Assembly (NCBI GenBank): GCA_001772865.1
Contig: MEVD01000013.1
Coordinates: forward strand, 1 to 46,713
Source: a candidate division WWE3 bacterium RIFCSPHIGHO2_02_FULL_38_14
GTDB lineage: Bacteria; Patescibacteriota; WWE3; UBA101185; UBA10185
Reading direction: 5' to 3'
DNA: 46,713 nt
The translations under genes were made by a program, and so were the position numbers. The notes under the pieces were generated by a model. That model saw only the letters and a list, made by a program, of their open reading frames with translations. It had not been told where the DNA came from and did not search any database. Of the stretch, positions 7,898 through 16,722 are shown piece after piece (positions within the stretch are counted from its first letter, which is position 1; each line of letters begins with the position of its first letter).

Positions 7898-8557
7898 ATG
7901 CCCATAAAAACTCCGAAACTCATTTTGTTAGACTTTGACGGAACTTTAGCCGATACATTTAAAGAAATGGTTGATATTAACAACAAGCTCTATAAGGAGC
8001 TGGGAACTGATCCCATCGACTATTATGAAGCAGTAAAACTTAGAGAAGTGCCAATGAGAAACTGGTTAAAAATAATAGAAATTCCCTTATGGAAAGTACC
8101 GAAGTTTATAAGAACTATTATTAACGAACTAGAAAAACGGATTTCGAGCCTGGAAATATTTCCTGATATGAAGAGTGTTATTCAAGCAATAGTAGAAAAT
8201 AAAATTATGCTTGGAGTAGTTACTACTAACTCCGCTGAATATGTTAAAGAGTTTTTAAAATTAAATGGATTAAGTCAAATCAGTTTTGTTAAGCACGCCG
8301 ACTTTTTAGCCGGAAAAACGGGAGTTATTAAAAAAACATTAAATGAATTTAAGCTCTCTCCCGATGAAGTAGTTTATATTGGCGACACTGTAGGAGACAT
8401 TAAAGACTCCAAAAGAGCCGGAATAAAATGCATAGCTGTAACTTGGGGATATAATTCGGAAGGTCTTCTTAAAAAATATGAACCCGAAGAAATAGTAAAC
8501 AAGCCTGAGGAAATTCTTAATCTTTTAAACTTGTCACAAATGACCATAGCCAAATAA
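7898..8557 (+). CDS. HAD-superfamily hydrolase (phosphoglycolate phosphatase-like)
   Basis: The 219-residue protein has all four HAD motifs: I, LLDFDGTLADT (nucleophile Asp12, Asp14); II, VVTTNS near 107-112; III, a Lys in GVIKKTL; IV, YIGDTVGDIKDS. A helical cap between motifs I and II makes it a subclass I phosphatase of the Gph/pyrimidine-nucleotidase type. It removes phosphate from a small phosphometabolite in the cytosol. Its own TATAAT (7883-7888) overlaps the end of the ASCH gene and ends nine bases before the ATG. It lies 15 bases after the ASCH gene and may also be read through from it. Confidence 0.88.
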   Translation: MPIKTPKLILLDFDGTLADTFKEMVDINNKLYKELGTDPIDYYEAVKLREVPMRNWLKIIEIPLWKVPKFIRTIINELEKRISSLEIFPDMKSVIQAIVENKIMLGVVTTNSAEYVKEFLKLNGLSQISFVKHADFLAGKTGVIKKTLNEFKLSPDEVVYIGDTVGDIKDSKRAGIKCIAVTWGYNSEGLLKKYEPEEIVNKPEEILNLLNLSQMTIAK

Positions 8558-8635
8558 ACCTGAAATTTTATTTTGCGCAGAGTTTCCTATAATATTTACT
8601 TGCACTTGATAAAAGTTTATTTATTTTAAAAACCT

Positions 8636-8726
8636 GGAGGGATACCGAAGTGGTCGTACCGGGCTGGTCTCGAAAACCAAGCGTCGCGCAAGCGGCACGT
8701 GGGTTCGAATCCCACTCCCTCCGCCA
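8636..8726 (+). tRNA. tRNA-Ser(CGA)
   Basis: The 91-base class II tRNA has an acceptor GGAGGGA/TCCCTCC, a long variable arm, a TGGGTTCGAATCCCA T-arm and an encoded GCCA end. The anticodon loop CTCGAAA gives anticodon CGA, reading UCG. Confidence 0.95.
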
Positions 8727-8770
8727 TGTATCAATTTTAGAACTATAAAAATCTGGTATATACTCCGAAT

Positions 8771-9079
8771 ATGAAAAAAGTACAAAAGCAGGTAGATGAA
8801 TGGGTCAATCAATATAAACAGGGTTATTTTAAACCGCTTGAAATTTTAGCCAGATTGACCGAAGAGGTCGGCGAACTCGCACGGGAATTGAACCATAGAT
8901 TCGGACCAAAGAAGAAAAAACCATCTGAAGAAACCAAGGAAATAGCTGATGAAATCTCGGATATAATTTTCACTCTCTCTTGTCTTGCAAACTCTTTAAA
9001 TATTGATTTAGACAAAGCTTTTAAAAAAACTATGGACAAGTATTACGGCAGAGATAAGAACCGTTATGAAAGAAAATAA
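8771..9079 (+). CDS. MazG-like nucleotide pyrophosphohydrolase
   Basis: The 102-residue single-domain protein has the all-alpha NTP-PPase signature: EEVGE (31-35) followed by EISD (61-64), the EExxE/ExxD metal-binding set. It hydrolyses NTPs or dNTPs to the monophosphate and pyrophosphate, typically as house-cleaning of non-canonical nucleotides. The length matches short MazG-like/YpjD proteins rather than the two-domain MazG. A TATACT box (8759-8764) ends six bases before the ATG, so the mRNA is probably leaderless. It sits 44 bases past tRNA-Ser. Confidence 0.88.
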   Translation: MKKVQKQVDEWVNQYKQGYFKPLEILARLTEEVGELARELNHRFGPKKKKPSEETKEIADEISDIIFTLSCLANSLNIDLDKAFKKTMDKYYGRDKNRYERK

Positions 9080-9212
9080 GATTAAAGAATAACCACTTAC
9101 TCCGCAATTCCCATTGTGGTAAAATTTAATATATAGTTTAACAGCAGACATTTTTATTAAAATATTAACTGTCCCATAAAAATGTGATATATATTCTTAG
9201 CGTTTAATATTT

Positions 9213-10133
9213 ATGCTCAAAGTTGAAAATATTACAAAATCATTCGGAAATTTAAAAGCTGTAGACGGTGTTTCTTTTGAAGCAAAAGACGGAGAAGTTG
9301 TCGGCCTGCTCGGACCAAACGGAGCGGGGAAAACAACCACGATGCGGGTTATCACTGGTTTTATATCACCGGATGAAGGCAACGTGGAAATCGATAATAT
9401 TTCACTTAAAAATAATCCGATTCATGTCCAGTCAAAAATCGGCTACCTTCCGGAAAACAATCCACTATATAAAGAAATGCTGGTCTCGGAAATGCTGGAG
9501 TTTTCAGCCGACATGAGAAATTTAACAAAATCCCAAAGGAAAGACGCAGTAGATTTTTCCGTAAATGCCTCAAATATCAAAGAAGTTTATTACAAACCCA
9601 TAAATGAACTTTCAAAAGGCTACAAGCAAAGAGTCGGGCTGGCTGTAGCTTTGCTTCACAAACCAAAAACATTAGTACTGGATGAACCAACAGAGGGACT
9701 GGACCCTAACCAGAGAAGTGAAATCAGGGCTTTAATTAAGAATCTGTCAAAAGACCGCACAATAATCATCAGTACTCACGTTATGCAGGAAGTTGAAGCA
9801 ATCTGCGACAGAGCATTGATAATAAATAAAGGCAAAATGGTCGCAGACAGCAGCGTGAAAGATTTAAATAAACTGGTAAAAGGGAAAAGCTCAATAAATG
9901 TGGATATTGAGGGAAGCAATGTAATTAGCAGCCTGCGTGCGATCAGCGGAATTGAAACTATAAATGTATGGAGCGAAGCGCAGAGCAGATATTCCGCGAG
10001 AATAGTTTTAAATGAAGATGTTAAAATCCAGCCGGAAATTTCAAGAATTGCTAGGGAAAACAGCTGGGTGATTTGGAAGCTGGTTGAAGAAAACATGATG
10101 CTTGAGGATGTTTTCAGGGAGCTTACAAAATAA
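9213..10133 (+). CDS. ABC transporter ATP-binding protein, GldA/ABC-2 type
   Basis: The 306-residue ATPase has Walker A GPNGAGKT (34-41), a Q-loop after GYLPEN, signature LSKGYKQR (133-140), Walker B LVLDEPT (154-160) and the switch His in ISTHVMQE. The C-terminal 90 residues are the accessory domain of DrrA/GldA-type ABC-2 exporters. It pairs with the GldF-GldG permease fusion starting 74 bases downstream. The transported substrate is unknown; in Bacteroidetes the homologues are tied to gliding, but here a cell-envelope export role is the safer inference. Confidence 0.92.
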   Translation: MLKVENITKSFGNLKAVDGVSFEAKDGEVVGLLGPNGAGKTTTMRVITGFISPDEGNVEIDNISLKNNPIHVQSKIGYLPENNPLYKEMLVSEMLEFSADMRNLTKSQRKDAVDFSVNASNIKEVYYKPINELSKGYKQRVGLAVALLHKPKTLVLDEPTEGLDPNQRSEIRALIKNLSKDRTIIISTHVMQEVEAICDRALIINKGKMVADSSVKDLNKLVKGKSSINVDIEGSNVISSLRAISGIETINVWSEAQSRYSARIVLNEDVKIQPEISRIARENSWVIWKLVEENMMLEDVFRELTK

Positions 10134-10142
10134 GAGCTTGCT

Positions 10143-10159
10143 CTCCGCCTTTGGCGGAG
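10143..10159 (+). other. Short hairpin between the ABC ATPase and permease genes
   Basis: CTCCGCC TTT GGCGGAG forms a perfect seven-base stem with a three-base loop inside the 73-base gap of the ABC operon. No T-run follows. It may set the ATPase:permease ratio by partial termination or by 3' end protection; this is inference. Confidence 0.45.
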
Positions 10160-10206
10160 GCGCTGCCTCATATTTACTCACTTCGCTCACAAAATAGAAA
10201 GATAAA

Positions 10207-12486
10207 ATGAACTTACTTAATATAAAAGCAATAACAAAAAAAGAAATAAAATCTTATATCAACAACCCCGCCGCCTATATTGTGCTGATAGCTTTTTCCC
10301 TCATGTGGCAGTTTTTGTTTTTTAAAAATGCATTAATCGTAGGCGAATCTTCATTAAGAAATTTGTTCGAGGTTTTGCCATGGCTCTTGCTGATATTTAT
10401 TCCCGCTATCACGATGGGATCTATTTCAAAAGAAAAAGACGAAGGGACATTGGAGCTTATACTCACCCATCCTGTCTCCGATATTGAACTTATTCTGGGA
10501 AAAATCCTCAGTGCCAAGCTTTTTGTAGTATATGCTCTTTTATTTACATTCCCGCTGGCTTTCACATTTTCAAAATTCGGAAAATTTGACTGGGGTGTTT
10601 ATGCCGGGCAGCTAATCGGTAGCATTTTGCTTTCGGTTTCTCTGATTTCACTGGGAATTTATATTTCATCACTTGTAAAAAACCAGATCGCTTCTTTAAT
10701 AGTTACTATGGTGGCGGTTTTCTTTTTAATTGTATCCGGATCGGAATTTTTAACCATTTCTCTACCTTTTTCAATACTCCCGATTATGACAAATATCTCG
10801 GTTTTAACTCACTTTCAGTCGACTATAAGAGGAGTTCTTGACTTGCGCGATCTGCTCTACTTTTTATCTTTTACATTGGTTTTCATTTCCCTGGCTTTTT
10901 TGCAGCTTTCAAAAAGAAGATACGGAAATTTAAAGGCCAAATATAAAAGGATTAAGCTGATAGTTCTTCTTTTAATCGGCAACACATTAGTTTTCAGCTA
11001 TCTGGGCTCTGTTGTTCCGGGAAGGTTGGATTTGACTCAGGAAAAAGTTTATACACTTTCTGAATCAACCAAAAAAGTTATCGGCGGCCTTGAAAACAAC
11101 GTTGAAATTACTTTTTATGCTTCGGGTAAATTACCTTCTCAATATTCGCCGGTAGTCCAGGATGTAAAGGATGTTTTAAGAGATTACAGAATAAGCTCAA
11201 ACGGCAAAATAATTGTAAAAACCAAAGATCCTTCATTAAAGGCCGAGGATGCCACAGAAGCAACTACAAAGGGTATTCAGGAGATACAGTTCAATGTTAT
11301 CGGCCAGGAAGAATTTCAGGTAAAAACGGGGTTTTTAGGAGTTCACATTTCAGCCGAAGGAAAAGAGGATTCCCTTCCCTTTATACAACAGACCGACGAT
11401 TTGGAATACATGCTGACTTCTATTATTAACAAACTGACCGCCAAAGATAAGAAAACAATCGGATTTTTATCCGGGCACGGAGAAAAAGAATTGTTCGATT
11501 ATGTGTTTTTAAATGGTGAGCTTACAAAACAATATGAAACAAAATCAATTACTCTGGATAAAACTAACCCGGTTATCGATGAAAATATAGACACTCTGGT
11601 AATAGCAGGACCTACCATTAAATTTGAAGACAATGAGAAAGAAGCAATAATGCTTTTCATGCAGAAAAACAAAAATGTCCTGTTTTTAATAGATACGTAT
11701 AGTGTCGACAAACAGCTGTCATACGCTAATGTTCTGGAAGATCCTTTTGCGCCTTTTTTGGAAAATTTCGGAATAAAAGTTAATCAGAATATAGTTTATG
11801 ATTTGCAGTCAAATGAAACTTTAAGATTTACCGCAGCGGGAGGTCAAAACTACTTTTTGCCGTACCCGTTCTGGGTTAGGGGAATAGTGAAAGATCCCAA
11901 AGACCCTATAACATTAAAATTGAATACAATAACAATGCCGTGGCCGAGTTCAGTTGAAATAAATGAACAGAAGTTGGGAGAACTGGGATTAACAAAGCGC
12001 GACCTTGTAACAACAACAAAGCTAGCGGGATTAAGATCCGGCAGTTTTACAATAAATCCACAGGAAGACACATTCCCTCAACAAAACCTAGCTGAGCACT
12101 CACTTGTTGTTGCATTGGAACCAAAAAACGTTCAGGAAAGCTCTGCATATAGTCTTGGAAAAATGGTAGTAGCAGGCAACTCGGAGCTATTTACTGATCA
12201 ATTTGTGCAGCAGACTCCCGAAAACTTTGTACTTGCGCTAAATATATTTTCTTGGCTGTCAGGCCAGGAATCATTTGCCGACATTAAATCAAAAAGCTCG
12301 CCGTTCGGAAAACTTGTTTTCACTGACCCTTCGCAGCCTGCTATTTTTAAATACGGCAACATGGCAATCCCGCTTTTAATACCTTCCTTCACGGGACTGG
12401 TGATTCTTATAAAAAGAAATCAGCTGAAAAAGCGGATTTATTTGAATGAAGCTAAAGAAAATGTCAATACGCCAAATCAAACATAG
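10207..12486 (+). CDS. GldF-GldG fusion: ABC-2 permease plus Gldg-type extracytoplasmic domain
   Basis: The 759-residue protein joins two usual partners. Residues 1 to about 238 are an ABC-2 permease with six membrane helices and the ISKEKDEGTLELILTHPVS loop typical of GldF/NosY. A further helix (about 250-268) leads into a long extracytoplasmic Gldg_2 domain (about 280-700; LSESTKKVIGGLENNVEITFYAS, FLSGHGEKELFDY). A last helix lies near 720-740, just before the C-terminal tail. It forms the transmembrane part of the transporter with the upstream ATPase. GldF and GldG are separate genes in Flavobacteria; fusions occur elsewhere. The substrate is unknown. Confidence 0.9.
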   Translation: MNLLNIKAITKKEIKSYINNPAAYIVLIAFSLMWQFLFFKNALIVGESSLRNLFEVLPWLLLIFIPAITMGSISKEKDEGTLELILTHPVSDIELILGKILSAKLFVVYALLFTFPLAFTFSKFGKFDWGVYAGQLIGSILLSVSLISLGIYISSLVKNQIASLIVTMVAVFFLIVSGSEFLTISLPFSILPIMTNISVLTHFQSTIRGVLDLRDLLYFLSFTLVFISLAFLQLSKRRYGNLKAKYKRIKLIVLLLIGNTLVFSYLGSVVPGRLDLTQEKVYTLSESTKKVIGGLENNVEITFYASGKLPSQYSPVVQDVKDVLRDYRISSNGKIIVKTKDPSLKAEDATEATTKGIQEIQFNVIGQEEFQVKTGFLGVHISAEGKEDSLPFIQQTDDLEYMLTSIINKLTAKDKKTIGFLSGHGEKELFDYVFLNGELTKQYETKSITLDKTNPVIDENIDTLVIAGPTIKFEDNEKEAIMLFMQKNKNVLFLIDTYSVDKQLSYANVLEDPFAPFLENFGIKVNQNIVYDLQSNETLRFTAAGGQNYFLPYPFWVRGIVKDPKDPITLKLNTITMPWPSSVEINEQKLGELGLTKRDLVTTTKLAGLRSGSFTINPQEDTFPQQNLAEHSLVVALEPKNVQESSAYSLGKMVVAGNSELFTDQFVQQTPENFVLALNIFSWLSGQESFADIKSKSSPFGKLVFTDPSQPAIFKYGNMAIPLLIPSFTGLVILIKRNQLKKRIYLNEAKENVNTPNQT

Positions 12487-12525
12487 TCAAAGCTTTTAAA
12501 TTACTTATAATATATAAATAAGTTT

Positions 12526-13788
12526 ATGCTGCCCAAATTAAAAGACTATTATGAAAAACACAGAAAGTTATTCCACTGGATATTTGTGGTTTATATAACT
12601 ATATCTTCCATAACCGGTTCTATTTATATTTTTACTGAGCTCCAAAATCTTAAAAAATCTCTCTCCGACCTACGTGTTAATCAGGACGAAATCAGCTCGT
12701 TCCAGCAGAATTTCGGCGAAAACTTCGCGGAAGAGTTATTTGATGACCATCTGCTGATTTCTCAGTTTCAAAGTGCGCTGGAAGCGAAAACATTAATTGA
12801 AGGTGAACTTGAAAATCTGAAAACACTTCAAAGCACCCAGGCGTTTTTCCAGGTAAACGAGGTTTATAAGCTTTACGATGATCTGCTCAATAAAATAAAA
12901 AGAAACAATGAGGTTAAGCTGGAAACGGCAGAGGAAACCACAAAATCTGCCGAATGGGGCGGCAGAATACTAAATAAAGACTACGAAAACGTCAAAGACG
13001 AAATTGAGAACTCAATAGAAACGCTCGATACAGGATATCAAAAGTATCTGGTTTCGCTGCCTCCGCCTCCCCCTCCAAGCCCTGCACAAGCCGCAACCGG
13101 ATACAGTTATCAAACTGTAAAAAATGGAAGAGGAACTTTTGGTGTGTATTTAATAAAAATACCTTTATCACAGGTAAGAGTGAAAACGGTTACAGCAAAT
13201 AAAGAAACCTGCAAAGACAACTGTCCCACAAAATCTTTAGCTGATTACGTAAAAGAAAATAACGGATACGCTGGAATGAACGGCACCTACTTCTGTCCAC
13301 CGGATTATGATTCATGCAAAGGAAAAGTAAATTCGTATGACTATGCTGTATACAACAGCAATTTAGGAAAATGGCTGAGTAAAAGTTCACTCGGCTGGAG
13401 CATGACCGGACTGGCGACATTTAACGGCACAACTCCGAACTTTTATAAAAAATCCACGGATTATGGTGGTGGAGGCGTGACTGCGGGAATAGTTAATTAT
13501 CCGACTCTGGTGCACAAAGGCGAGGTTGTAGTAAGTTCCGGGGACCTGACTTCTTTTCAGAAAGATATAAAAGGTCTTCGGGGCGCAATTGGAGCCGGCG
13601 GTTCTAATTTATATTTAGCAATAATTACCCGTGCTAATGTTATTGATGCCGCTCATGTTATGAGAGATCTGGGAGCGCAAAATGCTTTAAACCTTGACGG
13701 AGGAGGAAGTTCCGCTATGTATATTAACGGCTCATACGCAGTTGGACCCGGAAGAAGTCTGCCAAATGCTGTAGTGTTAACCAGATAA
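12526..13788 (+). CDS. Phosphodiester glycosidase (NAGPA-domain) protein, membrane-anchored
   Basis: The 420-residue protein has an N-terminal membrane anchor (about 17-38), a coiled-coil-rich stalk (about 40-170), a proline-rich linker (PPPPPPSPAQAA near 180) and a NAGPA domain (about 190-420). The domain carries GMNGTYF, GLATFNGTTP, a GGxTAGIVNYPTLV segment and the signature NLDGGGSSAM near the C-terminus. The family hydrolyses sugar phosphodiester bonds such as GlcNAc-P linkages; in bacteria the likely targets are cell-wall glycopolymers. Cysteines at the start of the domain may form a disulfide outside the cell. TATAAA ending seven bases before the ATG suggests a leaderless start. Confidence 0.87.
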   Translation: MLPKLKDYYEKHRKLFHWIFVVYITISSITGSIYIFTELQNLKKSLSDLRVNQDEISSFQQNFGENFAEELFDDHLLISQFQSALEAKTLIEGELENLKTLQSTQAFFQVNEVYKLYDDLLNKIKRNNEVKLETAEETTKSAEWGGRILNKDYENVKDEIENSIETLDTGYQKYLVSLPPPPPPSPAQAATGYSYQTVKNGRGTFGVYLIKIPLSQVRVKTVTANKETCKDNCPTKSLADYVKENNGYAGMNGTYFCPPDYDSCKGKVNSYDYAVYNSNLGKWLSKSSLGWSMTGLATFNGTTPNFYKKSTDYGGGGVTAGIVNYPTLVHKGEVVVSSGDLTSFQKDIKGLRGAIGAGGSNLYLAIITRANVIDAAHVMRDLGAQNALNLDGGGSSAMYINGSYAVGPGRSLPNAVVLTR

Positions 13789-13803
13789 TTCCGAACCTAA
13801 TTT

Positions 13804-14460
13804 TTAATCCTTTAAATATAGGAAAATATTTTCCTTTTGTTTTGCCGGTTTCCAGTTAGGGAATGTAAAATTATTAACTACAACACGCGCACCTTTTTTA
13901 AGTTCGCCGTGAAGTTTTTTCTCCATATCTTCCATAATATACGGAATTCCAAAAAGAGTAATAGCATCAAAATCAGAATAATTCATATTCCAGAAATTTC
14001 CTCTCACAAATTTAATTTTATCCTGCAGTTTTTCTTTAGCTACATTTATTTTCGCAACTAAGCATAAAATAAAACTAATTTCTATTCCTGTAACAACCGC
14101 GCCCTTTTTGGCCAGGGCAATTGCGATTCTCCCGTCGCCGGATCCCAGCTCTGCAATTTTTTCGCCCGGTTTTACATTTAGCAATTCCACCATTATTTCA
14201 ACTTTATCAGGAGTGCACAAAGCAAATGGCGGACCTTTTACAATAATTTTAAACCAATATTTATTAACAATTATCAAAGAAAAAACTATAAAAAAGGCCA
14301 AAAGAAGAATAATCAGCATTATTAACGGATTAAAAAATATTTCGGGAAAAAAATTAATCAGCAATGCAAAAAACAAGCCAAGAAATAAAGAAATCCCCAA
14401 CACAGAAGAAGTTATTTTAAATTTTTTCGGTTTTGCAAAATCAATTTCAAAGAAGGACAT
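13804..14460 (-). CDS. Membrane-anchored class I SAM-dependent methyltransferase
   Basis: The 218-residue protein has two N-terminal helices (about 17-38 and 46-66) followed by a Rossmann methyltransferase core. Motif I is AELGSGDGRI (103-112) and GIEI forms the acidic end of strand 2; KIKFVRGNFW and DAITLFGIPY follow. The domain is short and lacks an obvious substrate lid; it resembles the small membrane-bound methyltransferases that act on lipids, histone-lysine-like targets or quinones. The start codon shares one base with the stop of the preceding gene (TGATG), so the two are co-translated. The substrate is unknown. Confidence 0.83.
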   Translation of the reverse strand: MSFFEIDFAKPKKFKITSSVLGISLFLGLFFALLINFFPEIFFNPLIMLIILLLAFFIVFSLIIVNKYWFKIIVKGPPFALCTPDKVEIMVELLNVKPGEKIAELGSGDGRIAIALAKKGAVVTGIEISFILCLVAKINVAKEKLQDKIKFVRGNFWNMNYSDFDAITLFGIPYIMEDMEKKLHGELKKGARVVVNNFTFPNWKPAKQKENIFLYLKD

Positions 14461-14738
14461 CAGGTGTGGTGTAAAAGAAGCTTTTTATCTACATCATCAA
14501 GAGAGAATTTAACGAGTTTTACAATTTTGGCATTTTTCCTGTACTCAGGGGGAACAACCAACAAAGCTTCGTCTTTTGTTTCCAAATCCACCACGATCCA
14601 GGCTTTATGTTCGCCATCCGAACACCCCCAGTCTGCATTCGTCATAAAGTGGGAGCCGGTATCAAGAAACGATTTTATTGCCCTTTCACAGGAAAGTTTA
14701 TTACCTTCATGTGAAACTTCTATTAAATACTTGTTCAT
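14460..14738 (-). CDS. Small unknown protein (possible ferredoxin-like fold)
   Basis: This 92-residue soluble protein begins MNKYLIEVSHEGNKLSCERAI and contains a GSHFMTNADWGCSDGEHKAW segment. It looks like a single beta-alpha-beta ferredoxin-like domain of the small-binding-protein type. I do not recognise a characterised family. TATAAT (14745-14750) ends exactly six bases before the ATG, which supports both the start and a leaderless mRNA. It is the first gene of a two-gene unit with the methyltransferase at 13804-14460. Confidence 0.7.
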   Translation of the reverse strand: MNKYLIEVSHEGNKLSCERAIKSFLDTGSHFMTNADWGCSDGEHKAWIVVDLETKDEALLVVPPEYRKNAKIVKLVKFSLDDVDKKLLLHHT

Positions 14739-14744
14739 AAATTG

Positions 14745-14750
14745 ATTATA
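14745..14750 (-). promoter_or_regulatory. -10 box, leaderless type
   Basis: A TATAAT on the minus strand ends six bases before the ATG at 14738, so transcription should start at or next to the start codon. Confidence 0.6.
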
Positions 14751-14783
14751 GTCAATATATCAAAAAGTTCAAAGTATTAAAAA

Positions 14784-15263
14784 TCATTCTTCGATGGTTG
14801 CACTCACAAGAACGGGAGTATTCAGAAATTTTACTTCTCTGCCGCTAGGTAACACAAGCTTTATACGAGAGAAATTCTCTCTGTTTTTGTTTTTGGTAAT
14901 CCATTCCAAGCTAGAGTATTTATTTATCAAGTTATCATAATCATCCACTAAGAATTCCGCATGTTCCCAGCCCGAAAACGTTTTTTCTCCTTCAATCGGT
15001 TCTATAAGTTCCATTGCGGTTATTAAATGATTCTTATACTTAATAGGATTATTCAATTTAATCACTGCCACTCTTCTGTTGCTTATTATTGCTTCTTTAA
15101 CCAGCTCACCCTCTTTCAAAAACTCCGGCAGAAGTCTTTCATATTCTTCCGATGAACGTGTGCTGTAAGCTATATGGTCAATTTTTAAGTCACCGACATC
15201 TATCCCGGTATTTTTAATTTCCTGCAGCAGATTATCTAAAAATCGCACTACTTGAGATTGCAT
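14784..15263 (-). CDS. YecM-like VOC-superfamily protein
   Basis: The 159-residue protein matches YecM-type vicinal-oxygen-chelate proteins: LKIDHIAYSTRSSEEYERL near the start (metal-ligand His), ITAMELIEP in the middle and GWEHAEFLVDDYDNL, supplying further His/Glu ligands. The fold is two beta-alpha-beta-beta-beta units. The function of YecM is unknown; a metal-dependent enzyme is assumed. TATAAT (15272-15277) ends eight bases before the ATG. It stands as a single gene between the 14460-14738 gene and the divergent gene at 15342. Confidence 0.78.
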   Translation of the reverse strand: MQSQVVRFLDNLLQEIKNTGIDVGDLKIDHIAYSTRSSEEYERLLPEFLKEGELVKEAIISNRRVAVIKLNNPIKYKNHLITAMELIEPIEGEKTFSGWEHAEFLVDDYDNLINKYSSLEWITKNKNRENFSRIKLVLPSGREVKFLNTPVLVSATIEE

Positions 15264-15341
15264 AATTTTTTATTATACAGATTTTTTATTGGATGTTAAT
15301 TACTTCTACCAGCCTTTAATTTGAAGTGTTAAAATAATATT

Positions 15342-15713
15342 ATGGAACAATATAAAGTAGGAGAACTGCTAATAAGAGATAAATCGGAAAATAACGCCCT
15401 GACACTTTTATATATTGACGCCGAGCCGGAACCGGGAAAGCAGGGAGCTTACTATACTCAAATTGCCCATGTTGAAGATTACGGTGAAGGAAAGGAAGTC
15501 TATCTTGAGTTTGAATCCGGAAGCATACCTTTTAAATTTATTGCGGGACGGGCAACAGACGAGGATATTAAAGAAGTAGTCGAGGAGACACTAAAGTCAG
15601 ACAATGCAAAGGAAATACTAAATCAGTGGAAAGAAAAAATTGAAGAAGATAAAATCTTACTGGAAACGGAGAAACAGCGAATTGTACACATCGTCAATAA
15701 TTCTCTAATTTGA
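15342..15713 (+). CDS. Unknown soluble protein
   Basis: The 123-residue acidic protein has a beta-rich N-terminal half (GELLIRDKSENNALTLLYIDAEPEPG) and a helical C-terminal third rich in Glu and Lys. No signal peptide, membrane segment or recognised motif is seen. TAAAAT (15330-15335) ends six bases before the ATG, consistent with a leaderless transcript and supporting the start. Family unknown. Confidence 0.65.
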   Translation: MEQYKVGELLIRDKSENNALTLLYIDAEPEPGKQGAYYTQIAHVEDYGEGKEVYLEFESGSIPFKFIAGRATDEDIKEVVEETLKSDNAKEILNQWKEKIEEDKILLETEKQRIVHIVNNSLI

Positions 15714-15794
15714 TTCAAAATATACTTTAATACTACTATTATACTTACAAATTTATATATTAGAATTTTAAAGTGATGTTTAATATATTCATGT

Positions 15795-15800
15795 TATAAT
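15795..15800 (+). promoter_or_regulatory. -10 box, leaderless type
   Basis: TATAAT ends seven bases before the ATG at 15808, predicting transcription from the A of the start codon. Confidence 0.6.
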
Positions 15801-15807
15801 ATCACAT

Positions 15808-16206
15808 ATGATAGTAAGTGAAGACTCAAAGGAATTGGTTCCTTATACAGAATTTAAAAAAGGATTACGAGAGTCATTGTCTTTGAATGAAGGAGATAAA
15901 CCTAAAGCAATTGCAGAAACATATGTGACTTTTACAAGAACATTAAGAGAACAAATTGTAGACGACGAACGTAAAAGAGCCAATGCAGAGAGGGAAGAAA
16001 GAGAAGCGCAGACTCTGGCAGATCATTTAGGCAGAGGTAAAAGTACAGCCGGTTTAGATGACGAAACTTTAACAGCATTAAGTAACGCGCTCACAAATAT
16101 CAGTGCTTTTATGGGAAGTACAGAAGGAAAAATGCCGGATGAACTTTCTAGACTTTATTCAACCGTAAATTCACAGATTATAGAAAAACGGCAACAGAAT
16201 TATTAG
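15808..16206 (+). CDS. Unknown helical protein
   Basis: The 132-residue protein is almost entirely helical and highly charged, with a KRANAEREEREAQ segment likely to be coiled coil. A C-terminal part is rich in Thr, Leu and Ser (GLDDETLTALSNALTNISAF). No family is recognised. The TATAAT at 15795-15800 sits at leaderless spacing and fixes the start. Confidence 0.62.
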   Translation: MIVSEDSKELVPYTEFKKGLRESLSLNEGDKPKAIAETYVTFTRTLREQIVDDERKRANAEREEREAQTLADHLGRGKSTAGLDDETLTALSNALTNISAFMGSTEGKMPDELSRLYSTVNSQIIEKRQQNY

Positions 16207-16236
16207 AAATATTTAATATACAACTAATATTCATAT

Positions 16237-16710
16237 TTACCGGGAAATTATTTTTCTCAACTTTAACCTGGGTTCACCGTCGCCGAAAGGGTTATCTTGC
16301 CACTCAACAATTTCGAACCCATTTTTAAGATAAATTACCAATGCTGCGTTGTTTTTTGGATGAGTAATTAATTCAACATTTTCCACAGCGGGTTTATCAA
16401 TTATTTCCTTTATGATTTTATTAAAAATTTTAGTAGCAATCCCTTTGCCTTGATATTCAGGTACTACAACAAGAGTTGAAATATAGGCTTTTTTTCCGTC
16501 ATCTTTTAACTCGTATGCAGCTTCACCAACCGGCTCATTATTCAAAAAAACTAAATAAGAGATTTCTTTTCCTAAAAATGCCTTAATATCTTCCAATTTC
16601 GTAAAAGCAAAGTAAGTTTTAGAATTTGCAAACATTTTCTCAATTGAGAGCATCATTTCCCAATCTTTTTCCTCTTTAGCTCTTTTATATGAAAGTGTGT
16701 GATTAGCCAT
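16237..16710 (-). CDS. GNAT-family N-acetyltransferase
   Basis: The 157-residue protein shows the GNAT fold. Motif A is VVPEYQGKGIATKIFNKII (Q/RxxGxG/A acetyl-CoA loop), preceded by a strand AYISTLVV and followed by ITHPKNNAALVIYLKNGFEIV. The last segment is the usual 'N.A...Y.K.GF' motif B. It transfers an acetyl group from acetyl-CoA to an amine; the substrate is unknown. It lies 12 bases downstream of a small gene (16723-16902) and probably shares its promoter. Confidence 0.88.
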   Translation of the reverse strand: MANHTLSYKRAKEEKDWEMMLSIEKMFANSKTYFAFTKLEDIKAFLGKEISYLVFLNNEPVGEAAYELKDDGKKAYISTLVVVPEYQGKGIATKIFNKIIKEIIDKPAVENVELITHPKNNAALVIYLKNGFEIVEWQDNPFGDGEPRLKLRKIISR

Positions 16711-16722
16711 ATAAGTTTTTGA

